The notes under the pieces: model-generated
What the model was told of the DNA's origin: nothing
The model's database searches: none
What the model saw: the letters and a program-made list of their open reading frames with translations, nothing else
Shown: piece by piece, positions 26,622 through 35,907 of the stretch
Numbering within the stretch: the stretch's first letter is position 1
How the letters are laid out: the number at the start of each line of letters is the position of its first letter
Assembly: GCA_005503065.1 (NCBI GenBank)
Contig: SCOE01000027.1
Span: 1-64,000 of the forward strand
DNA from: Comamonadaceae bacterium ALPHA2B
Lineage (GTDB): Bacteria; Pseudomonadota; Gammaproteobacteria; Burkholderiales; Burkholderiaceae_C
Length of the DNA: 64,000 nt
Direction of reading: 5' to 3'
Made by a program: the position numbers and the translations under genes

Positions 26622-27349
26622 GTCGATGTTCAGCTCGAACAGCACCCGCCCAAACTGCGTCACGCCCCGGCCAAAGTCGGTGGATTGCTGCATCGAGCGG
26701 AAGATGCTGGCCTTGTCGCTGTAGAACGCCACCGGCTTGCCGTGCTGCTCGATGTACGAGCGCGTCGCCTCGAAGTACGCAAACGCCGACTCGGTGGGCA
26801 CGAAGTGCAACTGCATCAGCCGGCCCGTCGCATCGTCGATGAACACCAACAGCGTGCAGGCCGCCGCGCGCTCCTCGAACCAGCGGTGGTCGCTGCCATC
26901 GATCTGGATCAGCTCGCCCAGGCAGTCCCTTCGATTGCGCGGCTGGTGAATCGCCGGCGCACGCTGCTTGCGTGGCTTCCACAGGCCAGCAGACATCATC
27001 AGCGCTCGAATCGTCTCCTTGCTCAGGATCAAGCCATGGCACTCGCGCAGCTTCTCGGCAGCCAGCGTCGGACCAAAGTCCGCGTAGCGCTGCCGGATGA
27101 TGGCAATCGCACGCTCAGCGACGCCTGGCGCCAACTGGTTGTTGCTGGGACGACCACAGCGCCTTGAGATCACTCCTGCGGTCCTTCGTCCTCGTAGCGC
27201 AGCACCAGTCGATGGACCTGTCGTCGGCTCATGCCCAGGCGCTCGGCAGCCTGACTGACCCGAAGCATCCGATCGGCCACGGCTTGCACCGTCTTGAGTC
27301 GGTCTAACTCGCGCATCGTCATGGTGATCGTTACCGCTCGTGACATCAT
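26622..27349 (-). pseudogene. ISNCY/IS1202-type transposase, frameshifted and truncated
   Basis: The N-terminal part (start ATG at 27349, MTMRELDRLKTVQAVADR, then the HTH region LGMSRRQVHRLVLRYEDEGPQ) runs into a TGA at 27170-27172. One base is missing there: in the next frame the protein goes on with VISRRCGRPSNNQL and the integrase core ELIQIDGSDHRWFEERAA, LLVFIDDATGRLM and VAFYSDKASIFR. It ends abruptly at the IS3 border at 26622, so about the last 40 percent is lost. Dead on two counts. Confidence 0.8.
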
Positions 27350-27384
27350 CGCCGTGCCTCCGACCCAGGGGGCGACGACTATGC

Positions 27385-27426
27385 GACATCTGAACTTTGC
27401 TGGATTGAGACATTACAACTTTGCTG
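27385..27426. repeat. terminal direct repeats of the ISNCY element
   Basis: Two 18-base units start at 27385 (GACATCTGAACTTTGCTG) and 27409 (GACATTACAACTTTGCTG), 24 bases apart and differing at four positions. They lie between the transposase start and the presumed element end near 27442, the usual place for transposase-binding sites. The pattern is seen directly; its role is inferred. Confidence 0.45.
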
Positions 27427-27458
27427 CGACATAGTTGCACAATACAACTTTTATTATG

Positions 27459-27818
27459 TCAAATCTGATGCCTACTGCACACTAGATCAAACAATTGCAG
27501 CGGCGGCCGCCGTGCGCGCTGCCGGGATGTCCATACGCAGGTAAGAACGAATGCAGTTGGCCGCGGCTGCAACGCTATCGACAACCAGTTCCAGTAGATC
27601 TCTGCGACGAAGCGCCCCCTCGTCATGCGCCGATGCGCCTTGGCGACCGCCTGCACCAGCAGGCCTAACATGCATCTGTCCGATGCGAAGTCGACCGCGG
27701 CGCCATAGCGTCTCCCAATCGCTATGAGTTCGGTCGCGATAAGGCAGGCCGCAATCAGTACGGTGTTCCCGATGACAAACCAGCCGCGAACTTGAGTCAA
27801 TTGGTCACGGCCCTTCAT
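27459..27818 (-). pseudogene. hypothetical membrane protein, probably frameshifted
   Basis: The first 65 residues read like a real protein with one transmembrane helix (GNTVLIAACLIATELIAIG, then FASDRCMLGLLVQAVAKAHRR). After that, sensible sequence appears in a neighbouring frame (LLELVVDSVAAAANCIRSYL, ending near 27487), while the original frame becomes arginine-rich and irregular. A frameshift around 27610-27640 is likely. The family is not recognised. It lies right beside the IS pile-up. Confidence 0.35.
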
Positions 27819-27920
27819 CTATCCTCGACGCAACTTTGCACGCTGTGTCGATTGGGAATCCAAACAGCCACAATTCCTGCTCATCATTGACGTGTCGTTC
27901 AACACGTCAAGGAGATCAGC

Positions 27921-28208
27921 ATGAAGTTCACCAAGCTCGCCGCCGTCGCGCTCGCTGCAGTACTCGGCCTTACCGCGGTAAGTGCGAGTGCCCAGGATCA
28001 CCGCAGTAGCCGGAGTCGAGATCATCGACCGGCCATGCCACAGCGTTTCGATGCGTCGCGTGGCCATCAGCCCACGGCGCTCCATAACGCCCCCAACCAA
28101 CATGGCCGACTCGTGCGCGAAGCCCATCGCTCCGCCCCGCACATGACCAACGGCGTCGGGCCACGTCAGAGCTTTCATCCCAATAGCCGTCAACACGCAG
28201 AGTACTGA
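27921..28208 (+). CDS. small exported basic/histidine-rich protein
   Basis: A 95-residue protein with a clear signal peptide: MKFTKLAAVALAAVLGLTAV followed by SASAQ cleavage. The mature part of about 70 residues is rich in His, Arg and Pro (RSSRSRDHRPAMPQRF, then HRSAPHMTNGVGPRQ). AAGGAG stands seven bases before the ATG. No known domain is recognised. His-rich periplasmic proteins near metal-resistance genes often bind cations; that is a guess here. Confidence 0.65.
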   Translation: MKFTKLAAVALAAVLGLTAVSASAQDHRSSRSRDHRPAMPQRFDASRGHQPTALHNAPNQHGRLVREAHRSAPHMTNGVGPRQSFHPNSRQHAEY

Positions 28209-28669
28209 ATAGCCAGACCGCAGCCCCGCACGATGACCGCATATGGCTTGCCCGGTAACGCGCTCTCACGTCGTGCGGGGTTTGACCTCATCTCCTCGCC
28301 GTACGCACCCAAACCACACGCCTGTCCACCTAACGGCCACACCGAACGTGAGTTCCACCTTCATGCTGTCATCCTGGCGAATACCACCTTCTCCGTGCGG
28401 CCCGGCTCATGGTGCAGACGATGCTCCGCGATCCGAACAGCAGGAAACCAAGAGCACGCGACGTCAGAACTGTCGATGGAACAACAAAATTCGCCCGCGT
28501 AAAGCCTGGCTCCGCCAATGCGTTGGCGGGAATACGAATCAACCTAATCCGCGCAGGGACGCTCTTGATGTGATTCTGGCCGTCGGACTGCACTTGCGAG
28601 TACTCACCTCATCTAGATCCAACGCATTCCGCAACCGACGTGCGCAATCGCAGATCAAAGCCGAGCCGT
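28209..28669. other. intergenic, no gene seen
   Basis: Short open frames occur on both strands, but none has a start with a ribosome site or recognisable content. Confidence 0.4.
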
Positions 28670-29038
28670 TCACGGAGGCGCGATGCTATCGCCAGGTGGT
28701 GGTCGCGCAGTGACAGACCTCCCGTCGGGCGAGACGATGTAATCCGACGCACTCGGCGGCGCTGGGGCACCAGGCGGCGTCATCACGATCGCCCTCCCGT
28801 CCGCCGAAGAACGCGGAACCAGTCGCGGCGGCGTACCGCCATTCAATCGATCCAGGCGCCGACCTGCGTCACGCACGCACGCGTTGCGCGCAGGCGCCGC
28901 CATAGAGGCGGCATTGCACGCTGCGATCTCGCGGTCGTATTCAGACTGCGCAGAACCTTGCTGGGCCCGCCCAAGACTGGGAGGCAAAAGCACAGTCGCG
29001 AAGGTCGTGGCCGCCACGACGAGGGTGCGGGCGGTCAT
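28670..29038 (-). CDS. hypothetical exported protein
   Basis: A 122-residue protein with an N-terminal signal peptide (MTARTLVVAATTFATVLLPP, then SLGRAQ). It is followed by a short cysteine-paired helix (YDREIAACNAASMAAPARNA, then CVRDAGRRLDRL) and a proline-rich tail. The two Cys are 16 residues apart and may form a disulfide. The pattern resembles uncharacterised periplasmic proteins common in Burkholderiales. The ATG at 29038 puts the signal peptide at the N-terminus; the frame also stays open upstream. Confidence 0.6.
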   Translation of the reverse strand: MTARTLVVAATTFATVLLPPSLGRAQQGSAQSEYDREIAACNAASMAAPARNACVRDAGRRLDRLNGGTPPRLVPRSSADGRAIVMTPPGAPAPPSASDYIVSPDGRSVTARPPPGDSIAPP

Positions 29039-29118
29039 GGTGCGATGGCCGGAGGCGCGGATTGCATCGAGTGAGACCGAAGCAGCGCATCGTGGCCAAG
29101 GAGGAGAACCATCGCCAA

Positions 29119-31731
29119 TCACTTTGCGCTGTCCCGATATGCGAGCAACCTCAAAGCATTGAACACCACCAACAAGGTAGACCCCTCATGCACTGCGACG
29201 GCCGGTCCGATGCCGAGGCCCAGAATCGTTGCCGGAACCAGAAATGCCACCACGCCAAGGCTTACAAAGACGTTCTGGCGGATGACGCCACGCGTATGGC
29301 GGCTCAAGCCTACGGCAAAAGGCAGATTGGCGAGGTCGTCGGCCATCAGGGCAACATCGGCCGTCTCCAAGGCGACGTCGGACCCGGCCGCGCCCATGGC
29401 AATACCGACCGTCGCGCTGGCCATCGCCGGCGCATCGTTGACGCCGTCTCCCACCATGGCAACTTTGTCTTCGCCAGCAAGCTTCTTGATCGACGCGACC
29501 TTGTCCTCGGGCATCAGGTCGCCCCACGCCTCGTCCAAGCCAACATCCTGCGCGATGGCATCCGCGACCTTCTGATGATCCCCGGAGATCATGATCATCC
29601 GGCTGATGCCGAGCGCATGGAGCTTGCGCAAAGCCTCCTTCGCCGCAGCGCGGGGCGTATCCATCAAGCCGATTGCGCCGAGATCCCTTTCACCCTGGCG
29701 CACCACCATGGTCGTACGACCGCCCTCCCGCAACTTGGCGATGGCTTCCAGTACACCAGATCCCAACGCCGGAATGCCGTCCTTGCCGAACATCTCCGCC
29801 TTGCCGATCCATACCGGCTCGTCGCCGACCCGTGCTTCCACGCCTTTGCCTGTCAGGCTCTTCAAATCCCCCGCACTCGGCAACTGCCGGTCGCCCAGTC
29901 GCTCGCGGCCGTCCTTCACGATCGCCTGCGCCAAGGGGTGGTCACTCATTGATTCGACTGCGACTGCGACGGCCAACAAGTCTTCTTCTGCCACACCCTG
30001 TGCCGGCACCACGTCCGTGATTCGAGGACGCCCCTCCGTGAGCGTGCCCGTCTTGTCAAACGCAATTGCTTTCAGCGAGCCGAGGTTCTCCAAAGGCGCT
30101 CCACCCTTGACGAGCACGCCACTGCGCGCTGCGCGCGCCACGCCCGAGAGCACGGCGCTCGGGGTCGCGATGGCCAGGGCACAGGGACTTGCTGCGACCA
30201 GAACCGCCATCGCTCGGTAGAAGCTATCGCGGAAAGGCTCGTCGACAACCACCCACGCAAACAACAGGATGAAGGCCAGCAAGAGGACGACCGGGACGAA
30301 CACGCGCTCAAACTTGTCGGTGAATCGTTGCGTCGGCGACTTCTGCGTCTCCGCCTCGCTCACCATCTTGACCACCTTTGCAAGGGCCGTTTCATTGGAG
30401 CGCCGAGTCACTTCTATCTCGATTGCCCCAGCGCCGTTGATTGTTCCCGCAAACACCCGACTCGACGCTTCCACTGCATCCGGGCGGCTCCGTGCAGCGG
30501 CGACATCCGTCACGGGCAACTTGTCCACCGGAATGCTCTCGCCCGTTACCGGAGCTTGATTGATGGAACTGTTTCCCTTGACCACGAATCCGTCTGCGGG
30601 GAGTCGCTCGTTAGGACGCACAATCGCGACATCTCCCAACTCAAGCTCTTCGACAGGTATCTCCACCATCTGACCTTCGCGGCGAACCGTTGCGGATTCC
30701 GGGGCCAGTTTGGCCAATGCCTCGATCGCTCGCTTGGCTCGGCCCATCGCATAGTGTTCCAGCGCGTGGCCCAAGCTGAACAGAAAGAGCAGCAGCGCGC
30801 CCTCGGCAAACTCTCCAAGCGCCGCCGCGCCCGCAGCGGCAACGAGCATCAGCGTATCGATCTCAAACTTGCGCAGCTTGAGGTTGTCGATGGCCTCACG
30901 AAGCGTGAAGAAGCCCCCGAACACATAGGCAATGACATAGCAGACGGTCGGGACCCATGTCGGCACCCCCGGCAATAGCTTTTCAACGGCAAACCCCGCG
31001 ACAAGCACTGCGCCGCAGGACAACGCAAAGATCAGCTCGGTGTTCGGCCCCAGAAATTCTGCGTGGCCATGGTCATGGCCGTCACCAGGACCATGCGCTG
31101 CCGAACTGTTCTGATCCGCACCCGATCCGTGACTGTGTTCATGCCCGTCACGCCGATCCTGCGTGTCGGACCGGTGGTCGTGCGAGTGGTCCCCATGGTC
31201 GTGTCGTCCTTGCTCACCTCCCATGTGTTGGTGATTTGAACGGCCCGCACTCGGTGAGTTCGTCGCGAGGACCCCCGTCGAAGTCCCAACGCGCTGCACC
31301 TTCAGTATCGCGAGCTGCGCAAGTATGTCCCGTTCAGTGATCCGCTCACGGTCGTACTCCACGCGAATCGATCCCGTTGCGCTCGCATCAGCCTCGAGGA
31401 CGCCGTCCATCGCGCCGATCGTCTCGCCGACTGTTCGGGCGCGCCGCTCGTGTGTGATCCCTTGAACTTGCCAATAGACGTGACCAAACTGCCCGGTAAT
31501 CTGCGCGCCGGCTGCACGCACCATCTCTCTAACGCGCTCTAGTGTCAATGCAACCGGGTCGAAGTGAATGCAAAGCTTCGCTGCGCCGCTCTGCGTCGCA
31601 GGCAACACGTGGACCTTGTCCACTCCGGACTTTGCCCCCAACGTTCGAAGCAGCCGCTGGACGCATGCGTCTGCCACGTCTGGAACCTCGGGAAGGACGA
31701 GTGGCAAATCGAGCTCGAGTTTGTTGCTCAT
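29119..31731 (-). CDS. czcP: P1B-4-type heavy-metal-exporting ATPase, CzcP-like
   Basis: An 870-residue cation exporter of the inner membrane. It has two HMA-like folds without CxxC (about 1-75 and 85-145), a His-rich cytoplasmic loop with 14 His (about 167-223), then the ATPase core: TGES (396-399), SPC in the membrane (515-517), DKTGT (phosphorylated Asp559), GDGVNDAP and a C-terminal HEGST (about 848-852). SPC plus HEGS/T marks subgroup P1B-4, which exports Zn, Cd or Co in Cupriavidus CzcP. GGAG lies eight bases before the ATG at 31731; longer forms upstream lack coding character. The ZIP gene lies 97 bases upstream on the same strand. Confidence 0.88.
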   Translation of the reverse strand: MSNKLELDLPLVLPEVPDVADACVQRLLRTLGAKSGVDKVHVLPATQSGAAKLCIHFDPVALTLERVREMVRAAGAQITGQFGHVYWQVQGITHERRARTVGETIGAMDGVLEADASATGSIRVEYDRERITERDILAQLAILKVQRVGTSTGVLATNSPSAGRSNHQHMGGEQGRHDHGDHSHDHRSDTQDRRDGHEHSHGSGADQNSSAAHGPGDGHDHGHAEFLGPNTELIFALSCGAVLVAGFAVEKLLPGVPTWVPTVCYVIAYVFGGFFTLREAIDNLKLRKFEIDTLMLVAAAGAAALGEFAEGALLLFLFSLGHALEHYAMGRAKRAIEALAKLAPESATVRREGQMVEIPVEELELGDVAIVRPNERLPADGFVVKGNSSINQAPVTGESIPVDKLPVTDVAAARSRPDAVEASSRVFAGTINGAGAIEIEVTRRSNETALAKVVKMVSEAETQKSPTQRFTDKFERVFVPVVLLLAFILLFAWVVVDEPFRDSFYRAMAVLVAASPCALAIATPSAVLSGVARAARSGVLVKGGAPLENLGSLKAIAFDKTGTLTEGRPRITDVVPAQGVAEEDLLAVAVAVESMSDHPLAQAIVKDGRERLGDRQLPSAGDLKSLTGKGVEARVGDEPVWIGKAEMFGKDGIPALGSGVLEAIAKLREGGRTTMVVRQGERDLGAIGLMDTPRAAAKEALRKLHALGISRMIMISGDHQKVADAIAQDVGLDEAWGDLMPEDKVASIKKLAGEDKVAMVGDGVNDAPAMASATVGIAMGAAGSDVALETADVALMADDLANLPFAVGLSRHTRGVIRQNVFVSLGVVAFLVPATILGLGIGPAVAVHEGSTLLVVFNALRLLAYRDSAK

Positions 31732-31828
31732 ACATGTTTCTCCGTTCAATCCAGTTTTGGGGCTCGATGTGGACGCCCGCACATGCCGAGTTCGCTCCGC
31801 CGACGTGGTTCGATCGTTTGGCACGACC

Positions 31829-32515
31829 TCATTGCATAACCTCTTCGAGCGCCAAGAGCGCGAGAAATCCGACGAAGAACATCGCGCTAACCCAGGGTGT
31901 GTCGGGTTGCTCATGCGCCTCGCTGAGCAACTCTTCTGTCACAAGATAGAGCAGGGCCATGAGCCCAAAACTCAGAAAGGAGGCGATTAAAACAGGTGAC
32001 AAAGTCGCCACAGGCCCGGCGATCAATGCCCCGACAGGCAGCAGCATCGACAAGAGCGTGACTGTCAAAACGCCACGCGCGCGCGAGGCAGCCTTCTCAA
32101 CCAACTCACTCGTGAGCGTCATACCTAGAAAAACCACCTCAAGGGTCAATGCCACGGTCAGCAACAAACCCGCCTTTGCACCTGCGATGAACGCGAGCCC
32201 CAGTACGACCCCGTCGATCAGGATGTCAATCCCGATAGCGGTCAGGAGCGCGGCAGGTCCTCTGAATCGGCTTTCAAAGCTCTTCAGTCCAAGCATCACG
32301 ACGACACCAGCGACTCCTCCGGCCAGCGTTGGCAAAGGATCGCTACCGTGCTTCACCTGAGGAAGAATTTCCGTTGCAGCGGCGGCGAAGACCACACCCG
32401 CAGCCAAATGCTGCATCGCGCTCACAAGCCGTGGCCCCGGTCGCCAAGCTGCCGCTGCCGCCGATCCCACAGCTACGGCGAGAACCGGGATGATTGTGTA
32501 GCTCAGAACTACCAC
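31829..32515 (-). CDS. ZIP-family metal transporter
   Basis: A 228-residue membrane protein with about seven or eight helices. The typical ZIP features are VSAMQHLAAGVVFAAAATEI in an early helix, LTAIGIDILIDGVVLGLAF (His-poor variant of the metal-binding helix 4) and TLEVVFLGMTLTSELVEK (helix 5 with Glu). ZIP proteins bring Zn or other divalent ions into the cytoplasm; some ZIP-like proteins in Burkholderiales lie beside exporters. A GTG at 32515 preceded by GAGGA is the likely start. Probably co-transcribed with the CzcP-like ATPase. Confidence 0.78.
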   Translation of the reverse strand: MVVLSYTIIPVLAVAVGSAAAAAWRPGPRLVSAMQHLAAGVVFAAAATEILPQVKHGSDPLPTLAGGVAGVVVMLGLKSFESRFRGPAALLTAIGIDILIDGVVLGLAFIAGAKAGLLLTVALTLEVVFLGMTLTSELVEKAASRARGVLTVTLLSMLLPVGALIAGPVATLSPVLIASFLSFGLMALLYLVTEELLSEAHEQPDTPWVSAMFFVGFLALLALEEVMQ

Positions 32516-32974
32516 GTCCTCACCCCTAGCCGCCAAGCTCTGTGCAGCGCGGACACCGCGACTGCACGGCAAAGTCCAAGCAGAAATGCCGCTTGCCCGT
32601 GATCAACACCCATGACTATTTCACCTGTTGTTATCCATGGCCCACGCACCAATCGCCTCTGCGTTGATTTGATGAGGTGCACATCCCAACTCTGACACAA
32701 CCTCGGTCCGACTGCGTCCCCTGCCGAGCTTCCGAGGCGTAGGACAGTCGCGCTCAAGTACAGGGCACGTATCACTGGTAGATGATTCAGAGCGGGCTGG
32801 CCGTTCTGCACGTGAGTTGCGCCAAAACGAGAGTCCGATTGCATGCATGTGTCCACGGGCCATTGAAGTTGGCCTGGATGACCAGATCGTGCCAAGGATG
32901 CCGCCTCATGCCGCTTCGACGCACAAACAACGTTCGTTTACTGCAGGATTACTGGAACATTACAAATTGAGTGT
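32516..32974. other. intergenic between the ZIP gene and the FlgB-like gene
   Basis: No supported gene. It should hold the promoters for both divergent genes, but no clear sigma-70 pair or palindrome was found. Confidence 0.35.
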
Positions 32975-33499
32975 GTGCGAAACAATGGCGTGTCCGCAGG
33001 TGACGCTCTCTCCATAATCTCAAAACTTATTCAACTCTGCAGCGAGGCCGTTGTGGGCAGTCTTGGTCTCAGCGTTTCCTCCGACAGTCACCTCAAGTCG
33101 GATTCTGGCGATAACTTTGCTGCGACGGCGCTGGAGTTTCGCGCGCGGCGCCAGGCGCTGATCGCGTCCAACATCGCCAATGCTGACGTACCGAACTACC
33201 AAGCCCGCGAGATCAGCTTTGCTGATCGCCTCAGCGCCGCGTCGAATTCGGCAACGCCTTTGAAGCTCAGTTCCACGAACGCGGGGCATTTGGCTGATCG
33301 CAGCGCGCCCACGCGCACCACGGTGGATTTCGCCGAGTACACCACCGCCGGCCAGCCAAGTGCAGACAACAACACCGTCGATATGAACTCGGAACGAGCA
33401 AAGTCTGCGCAGAACTCGATCTTGTATGAGTTCGCCACGCAAATGCTTGACGACGAGTTGAAAGAGTTCAAGCAGGCGGCATCCGATCCGCGACGCTGA
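32975..33499 (+). CDS. orphan FlgB-like flagellar rod protein
   Basis: Up to 174 residues. The core matches FlgB, the proximal rod subunit of the flagellar basal body: ALEFRARRQALIASNIANAD, then VPNYQAREISFADRL at the N-terminal side, and NTVDMNSERAKSAQNSILYE at the C-terminal side, which form the coiled-coil pair of rod proteins. A GTG at 32975 opens the frame, but FlgB proteins are near 130 residues, so a start near 33050 is equally possible. No flgC or other flagellar gene is present; it stands among metal and envelope genes. Confidence 0.7.
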   Translation: MRNNGVSAGDALSIISKLIQLCSEAVVGSLGLSVSSDSHLKSDSGDNFAATALEFRARRQALIASNIANADVPNYQAREISFADRLSAASNSATPLKLSSTNAGHLADRSAPTRTTVDFAEYTTAGQPSADNNTVDMNSERAKSAQNSILYEFATQMLDDELKEFKQAASDPRR

Positions 33500-33515
33500 T
33501 TCAACGCGTTTCCCC

Positions 33516-33540
33516 GCGCGGCGTATGCCGTAGGCCGCGC
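33516..33540 (+). terminator. hairpin after the FlgB-like gene
   Basis: GCGCGGC (33516-33522) pairs perfectly with GCCGCGC (33534-33540) around an 11-base loop. No T-tract follows, so it is only a possible terminator. Confidence 0.35.
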
Positions 33541-33568
33541 TTGCTGGTTGAAGTCATGGATACCGACT

Positions 33569-35056
33569 TCATTGTGGGTTGATGACACGGCGCGCCACTG
33601 GCACATGATGCCGCAGCCTTGACAGCAGGCCAGGTCTGCGTGTGGGCGCTTCAAACATTTCTTGCGGGCCTTCAGGATCAAGAAGTTTCGTGTCCGCCAA
33701 CCATTGTTCGACTGGTGACAGGGGCGGAATCTGATACTCCCGCAACGAACGACCAGCACACTGCAATGCCTCAATCGTCTTGATCAGAGATCCGGACTCA
33801 GCGAGTCGGCGCTCGATCGTTTGGCAATCAGTTCCTAGGTGTTCGGCCAGAAGAGAATTCCTGATCCCGCCAATCACCTCCCTGACGCCGCCCGCGGTTT
33901 CGCAATCCGCATCGAACGTCACATCACATTCGCTGTCCAGCCGCAAGGACCGGTTGTTGAAGTTGGACGAGCCAACCCTCAACACATCGTCATCGATCAC
34001 CGTCACTTTGGCATGGACGTAGATCGGCCGACCACCAGCGGTGAACGGGTGATACATGCGAAATCGCCCGTGCACGTCGCAATCGCGAAGGGCAGTCACC
34101 AGACGCGCGCGCGCCGTGTCCATCGCAATCGGCTCAAGCCAGCCATCCGCTGTCGTCGGATTGACGATCACCACTTCGGGCCCATGTTCCTCGTGCAGTC
34201 GCCTCGCGATCGCCTCGGCAATGTGGCGCGAGGCGAAATACTGACTCTCTGCATAGATCCACCGCTTTGCGCGCTGGATAAGCGCGACGTAAAGATCCTC
34301 GATTTCGTGGATCGTCTCGTGGTCCTGCATTGCCGGCAAGGTTCGCGAAACTCCCACCGAAACATCCTTGAAGTCGGGATGCAGTTGCTCGGGCCAACAG
34401 TCTGCTCCTTCGGGCACAGGCTCCATGCGGCGACCACCCGCCCCTTCCCACCGTTTACGGCACATCTCCCCCAATGCGCGCGCAACCGGTCCCTCCACCG
34501 CCGTGGTGGCGTCATGCCATGGTCCATAGGGTCTGCCGTTGGGATTGATGCGCCGCGGTTCAACGTCCAGATGGTCGCGCGTGTCCCACCGGTTGCGCGT
34601 CATGTCGATGCCCCCACAGAAAGCCAAGCTGTCGTCGATAACCGCCACTTTCTGATGGTGAGAGCCGGCAAACGGGTGATGCCCGTCGAGCTTTAAATGG
34701 ATGCGCGGATCTCGGATCCAGCGCAGGATCGTCAACAGAGTGCGACCGTGCGCCAAAGTCGCCCACGCGCCGGTGCCCCACCGCAGCACATAGACCTCGA
34801 GCTGCGGCTTGTTCTCGACCAGCCAACTGATGAACTTGCCGATGGTTTCCGGTCCATCGTCGTCTGCAGCCGTACCGAGTCTGACGCGCGCGTCGAAATC
34901 CCACCCGACCAAGACGATTCGCCGGTTCGCCTTGAGCATGGCAGCGCGCAAGTGGGAAAAGTAGTCGTCCGCATCGATGATGACCGCCGCCCGCGTCGCG
35001 CGTTCGACTCGCCAAAAAAGTGTGGCTTTGGAGGATGTAGGAGTTTTGTTCTTCAT
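33569..35056 (-). CDS. phospholipase D-family protein (cardiolipin synthase-like)
   Basis: A 495-residue protein with two HKD catalytic motifs, HHQKVAVIDDSLAFCGG (about residue 135) and HAKVTVIDDDVLRVGSSNF (about residue 360). N-terminally it has IIDADDYFSHLRAAMLKANR and VGWDFDARVRL, typical of the PLD proteins related to cardiolipin synthases and eukaryotic-like PLDs. No signal peptide or strong membrane helix. Likely acts on phospholipid head groups at the membrane. ATG at 35056 is chosen as the first start at which the homologous region begins. Confidence 0.82.
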   Translation of the reverse strand: MKNKTPTSSKATLFWRVERATRAAVIIDADDYFSHLRAAMLKANRRIVLVGWDFDARVRLGTAADDDGPETIGKFISWLVENKPQLEVYVLRWGTGAWATLAHGRTLLTILRWIRDPRIHLKLDGHHPFAGSHHQKVAVIDDSLAFCGGIDMTRNRWDTRDHLDVEPRRINPNGRPYGPWHDATTAVEGPVARALGEMCRKRWEGAGGRRMEPVPEGADCWPEQLHPDFKDVSVGVSRTLPAMQDHETIHEIEDLYVALIQRAKRWIYAESQYFASRHIAEAIARRLHEEHGPEVVIVNPTTADGWLEPIAMDTARARLVTALRDCDVHGRFRMYHPFTAGGRPIYVHAKVTVIDDDVLRVGSSNFNNRSLRLDSECDVTFDADCETAGGVREVIGGIRNSLLAEHLGTDCQTIERRLAESGSLIKTIEALQCAGRSLREYQIPPLSPVEQWLADTKLLDPEGPQEMFEAPTRRPGLLSRLRHHVPVARRVINPQ

Positions 35057-35907
35057 AAGCCGGTCATTGCAAATCAACGTGAACGATCCACCGCCACACG
35101 AGTTCGCCACCAGTTCGCTCGCCTATGCGCCTTATTCGTGAGCCTACATCACCATGCGCGTCGACGGCGCGACAACTCACTCCTGCGCCCACCGTTGAGC
35201 GACACATATAGCGCCTCGCGCGCCAAAGATGACGACTTTGTAATCTTCTCGTAGGGCAACTGACGAGTTTCGACCACATGATGAAACCATCGTGTACTTT
35301 GTCATATTGCACTCCCGAGCACGCGCGTCGAGTGGTCGCGTCAATGAAGTTGTGTGCAAGTCGACCGCTTGTGGCACGACACAGAGAAGCGCTGTGGCGT
35401 ATCGCGCGTGGTGATGCGCCAGAAGCTCTACGATGATGCGGGAGCAACATTGCAGCGACATTGGTCGACGTTGTCCGTTGCGCAGCAGCAAGTCCTTATC
35501 CTGAGAGCAGGGCTGACGCGAGCGCGACTCGTCGCCAAGACGAATGGCTCAGACCCCAACGTGGACCTGACATGCATGAAACTGCGAGCGGCGCTTCAGC
35601 AAGCCGAATGTTTGGCTCAACGCACGCCAGTCACTTGCCGCTCCTGAGTTAGGTCGTGGCAACCGCCCGCTTCGCATGCCCGAGAGGTCCCTCTGCGGCC
35701 ATCCAATCTTCAACCTGATTTTCTCCGTGCCTCTCGGACCAAGAGGGTGTGTGCCATGGCGCTCGCCTCGGTCGTCCACCGAGCATTCGGTCACGGTCGC
35801 ACGTGCAAATTGAAAACGAAAGTTGCAGCCTGACGCGCCGAATGCAAAAATGAAGCTGCACCAAAGGGATGCCTTGCACTAGGCCCCCAGTACTTGTGCA
35901 CGTCTTG
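35057..35907. other. long intergenic stretch with one doubtful small ORF
   Basis: One frame on the plus strand (35354-35647, listed separately) might be coding. Nothing else is supported. Confidence 0.35.
35354..35647 (+). CDS. hypothetical protein, doubtful
   Basis: A frame of 97 codons whose middle (TLQRHWSTLSVAQQQVLILR, then AGLTRARLVAK) could form amphipathic helices. There is no recognisable family, no convincing ribosome site, and the start is uncertain (an internal ATG at 35414 is possible). Kept only because it has protein-like composition in an otherwise empty stretch. Confidence 0.28.
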   Translation: MQVDRLWHDTEKRCGVSRVVMRQKLYDDAGATLQRHWSTLSVAQQQVLILRAGLTRARLVAKTNGSDPNVDLTCMKLRAALQQAECLAQRTPVTCRS

